Assembly (NCBI GenBank): GCA_004552395.1 | Contig: SFOK01000095.1 | Coordinates: 1-7,230 of the forward strand | Length of the DNA stretch: 7,230 bases | From: Bacteroidales bacterium | GTDB taxonomy: Bacteria > Bacteroidota > Bacteroidia > Bacteroidales > Muribaculaceae | Reading direction: 5' to 3' | Shown: piece by piece, positions 6,048-7,230 of the stretch | How positions within the stretch are numbered: the first letter of the stretch is position 1 | Layout of the letters: every line of letters begins with the position of its first letter | Notes under the pieces: generated by a model | What the model was told of the DNA's origin: nothing | The model's database searches: none | What the model saw: the letters and a program-made list of their open reading frames with translations, nothing else | Program-made: the position numbers and the translations under genes

Positions 6048-7230
6048 ATGAAACAGATAAGAATAGGACTCTTCGGACTCGGTGTAGTAGGTCAGGGAAT
6101 CTACCGCATCATCGGCAGCGCCCGTAACGCCCACGCCGAAATACGGCGCATCTGTGTGCGCAACCTCGACAAGCCGAGAGGTATCGACGTTCCCGCCGAG
6201 CTACTGACCGACAACCCCGCCGTCCTCCTCGACGACCCCGACATAAACCTGATAGTGGAAGTAATCAACGATGCCCGCGCATCGTATCAGATCGTCTCCG
6301 AGGCACTGAAGCGCGGCATCCCTGTGGTGTCGGGCAACAAAGCCATGATAGCGCGCCATCTCCCCGAGCTCATAGAGCTTCAGCACCGCTACGACACCGC
6401 CCTGCTCTACGACGCCTCGTCGTGCGGATCCATCCCCGTGATCAGGAATCTGGAGGAATACTACGACAACGACCTGCTTCTCGAAGTGAAAGGCATACTA
6501 AACGGCAGCTCCAACTATATACTCTCGCGCGTGTTCGACCACGGCGAGGATTATGCCGGTGCGCTTGCCGAGGCGCAGGCTCGCGGATTCGCCGAAGCAG
6601 ACCCGTCGTTCGATATCATGGGCTACGACTCGCTCTTCAAGCTCGTGATCATCACCGTGCACGCGCTTGGCGTCTATGTGGACCCCGACAGAGTGTTCAC
6701 ATTCGGCATAGACAAGATTTCCGATTTCGACATACGGTATGCACGTGAGAAACGGATGAAGATCAAGCTTGTGGCCCAAGTTGTCAAGGTCGCCGACGAG
6801 AGCTTCACCCTCTTCTTGATGCCCGAGTTCGTGGCCCCTTCGAAATATATCTATAATGTCGACGACGAATACAACGGCGTTGTGATCCGCGGCGAGTGTT
6901 ACGACCGTCAGTTCATGTTTGGCAAAGGCGCCGGGAGCCTCCCCACAGCCTCGTCGATTCTGAGCGACGTGATGGCACGTCTGCACGGCTACCGCTACGA
7001 ATACAAGAAGATGCACTATCTGGGACGCCCGTCGTACACCACCGACGTGGAGCTTGGCATATACCTTCGCTACCGCGACCCGAAACAGATAGAGTCCCTG
7101 AATTTCACACGTATAAACGAGACATACACATCAGCCGAGAACCGCTACATCATAGGTGACATACAGCTTTCGGAACTCATCAAGCACCGCGAGACACTCT
7201 CAGACCCCGACATATTCGTCTGCAACATAC
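6048..7230 (+). CDS. hom: Homoserine dehydrogenase (3' end cut by window)
   Basis: Homoserine dehydrogenase reduces aspartate semialdehyde to homoserine with NAD(P)H, supplying the substrate of MetX. The frame gives 394 codons and runs off the right edge; family members are about 400-430 residues, so only a short tail is missing. The N-terminal Rossmann fold shows GLFGLGVVGQG (G10, G12, G15). SGNKAMIA at 95-102 is the conserved NK segment, and NGSSNYIL at 152-159 begins the catalytic domain. EADPSFDIMGYDSLFK at 183-198 carries the conserved Asp and catalytic Lys198. GAGSLPTASSILSDV at 294-308 is the family signature, followed by what looks like an ACT-like C-terminal region. No aspartokinase domain precedes it, so it is monofunctional. 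It follows metX after 83 bases without an evident terminator, so it is probably the third gene of the operon. The ATG is chosen because it sits just before the nucleotide-binding strand. Confidence 0.92.
   Translation, partial: MKQIRIGLFGLGVVGQGIYRIIGSARNAHAEIRRICVRNLDKPRGIDVPAELLTDNPAVLLDDPDINLIVEVINDARASYQIVSEALKRGIPVVSGNKAMIARHLPELIELQHRYDTALLYDASSCGSIPVIRNLEEYYDNDLLLEVKGILNGSSNYILSRVFDHGEDYAGALAEAQARGFAEADPSFDIMGYDSLFKLVIITVHALGVYVDPDRVFTFGIDKISDFDIRYAREKRMKIKLVAQVVKVADESFTLFLMPEFVAPSKYIYNVDDEYNGVVIRGECYDRQFMFGKGAGSLPTASSILSDVMARLHGYRYEYKKMHYLGRPSYTTDVELGIYLRYRDPKQIESLNFTRINETYTSAENRYIIGDIQLSELIKHRETLSDPDIFVCNI

Overview
The window looks like a chromosomal piece of a Bacteroidales bacterium, probably from a Muribaculaceae- or Bacteroides-like lineage. 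The evidence is: Bacteroidetes-style promoter boxes (TAnnTTTG), A-rich translation starts without Shine-Dalgarno sequences, a hybrid histidine kinase fused to a receiver and an AraC output domain, a Bacteroidetes-type FtsE, and a metY-metX-hom methionine operon. The genus is an inference.

Layout: (1) 1-1372, the 3' end of a hybrid two-component regulator, cut by the left edge. (2) 1373-1688, an AT-rich intergenic region. It holds a candidate promoter, a GC-richer block of about 117 bp bounded by 9-bp direct repeats, and a perfect 17-bp palindrome just before the next gene. (3) 1689-2153, a small winged-helix regulator whose N-terminus carries two predicted membrane helices, followed by a hairpin terminator. 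(4) 2216-2475, a repeat-rich non-coding spacer. (5) 2476-3138 on the minus strand, ftsE. (6) 3139-3649, a long divergent regulatory region. (7) 3650-7230, metY, metX and hom on the plus strand; metY and metX overlap by 4 bases, and hom is cut by the right edge.

The most interesting element is in the metY leader. A 30-codon ORF at 3428-3520 contains seven Met codons, six of them in its last 14 codons, and two Cys codons, ending MSMSNMVMCMRMCI-stop. It follows a good Bacteroidetes promoter. Its last codons form a perfect hairpin with a GCGA loop. About 65 nt after its stop lies a GC-rich hairpin with a U-tract (3586-3620), ending 29 nt before the metY start, and the 5' arm of this terminator has competing upstream partners. 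This is the layout of a translation-coupled transcription attenuator. It would sense charged Met-tRNA, and perhaps Cys-tRNA, and control homoserine formation (hom), its acetylation (metX) and its sulfhydrylation (metY). The leader ORF and terminator are read directly from the sequence; the regulatory mechanism is inferred.
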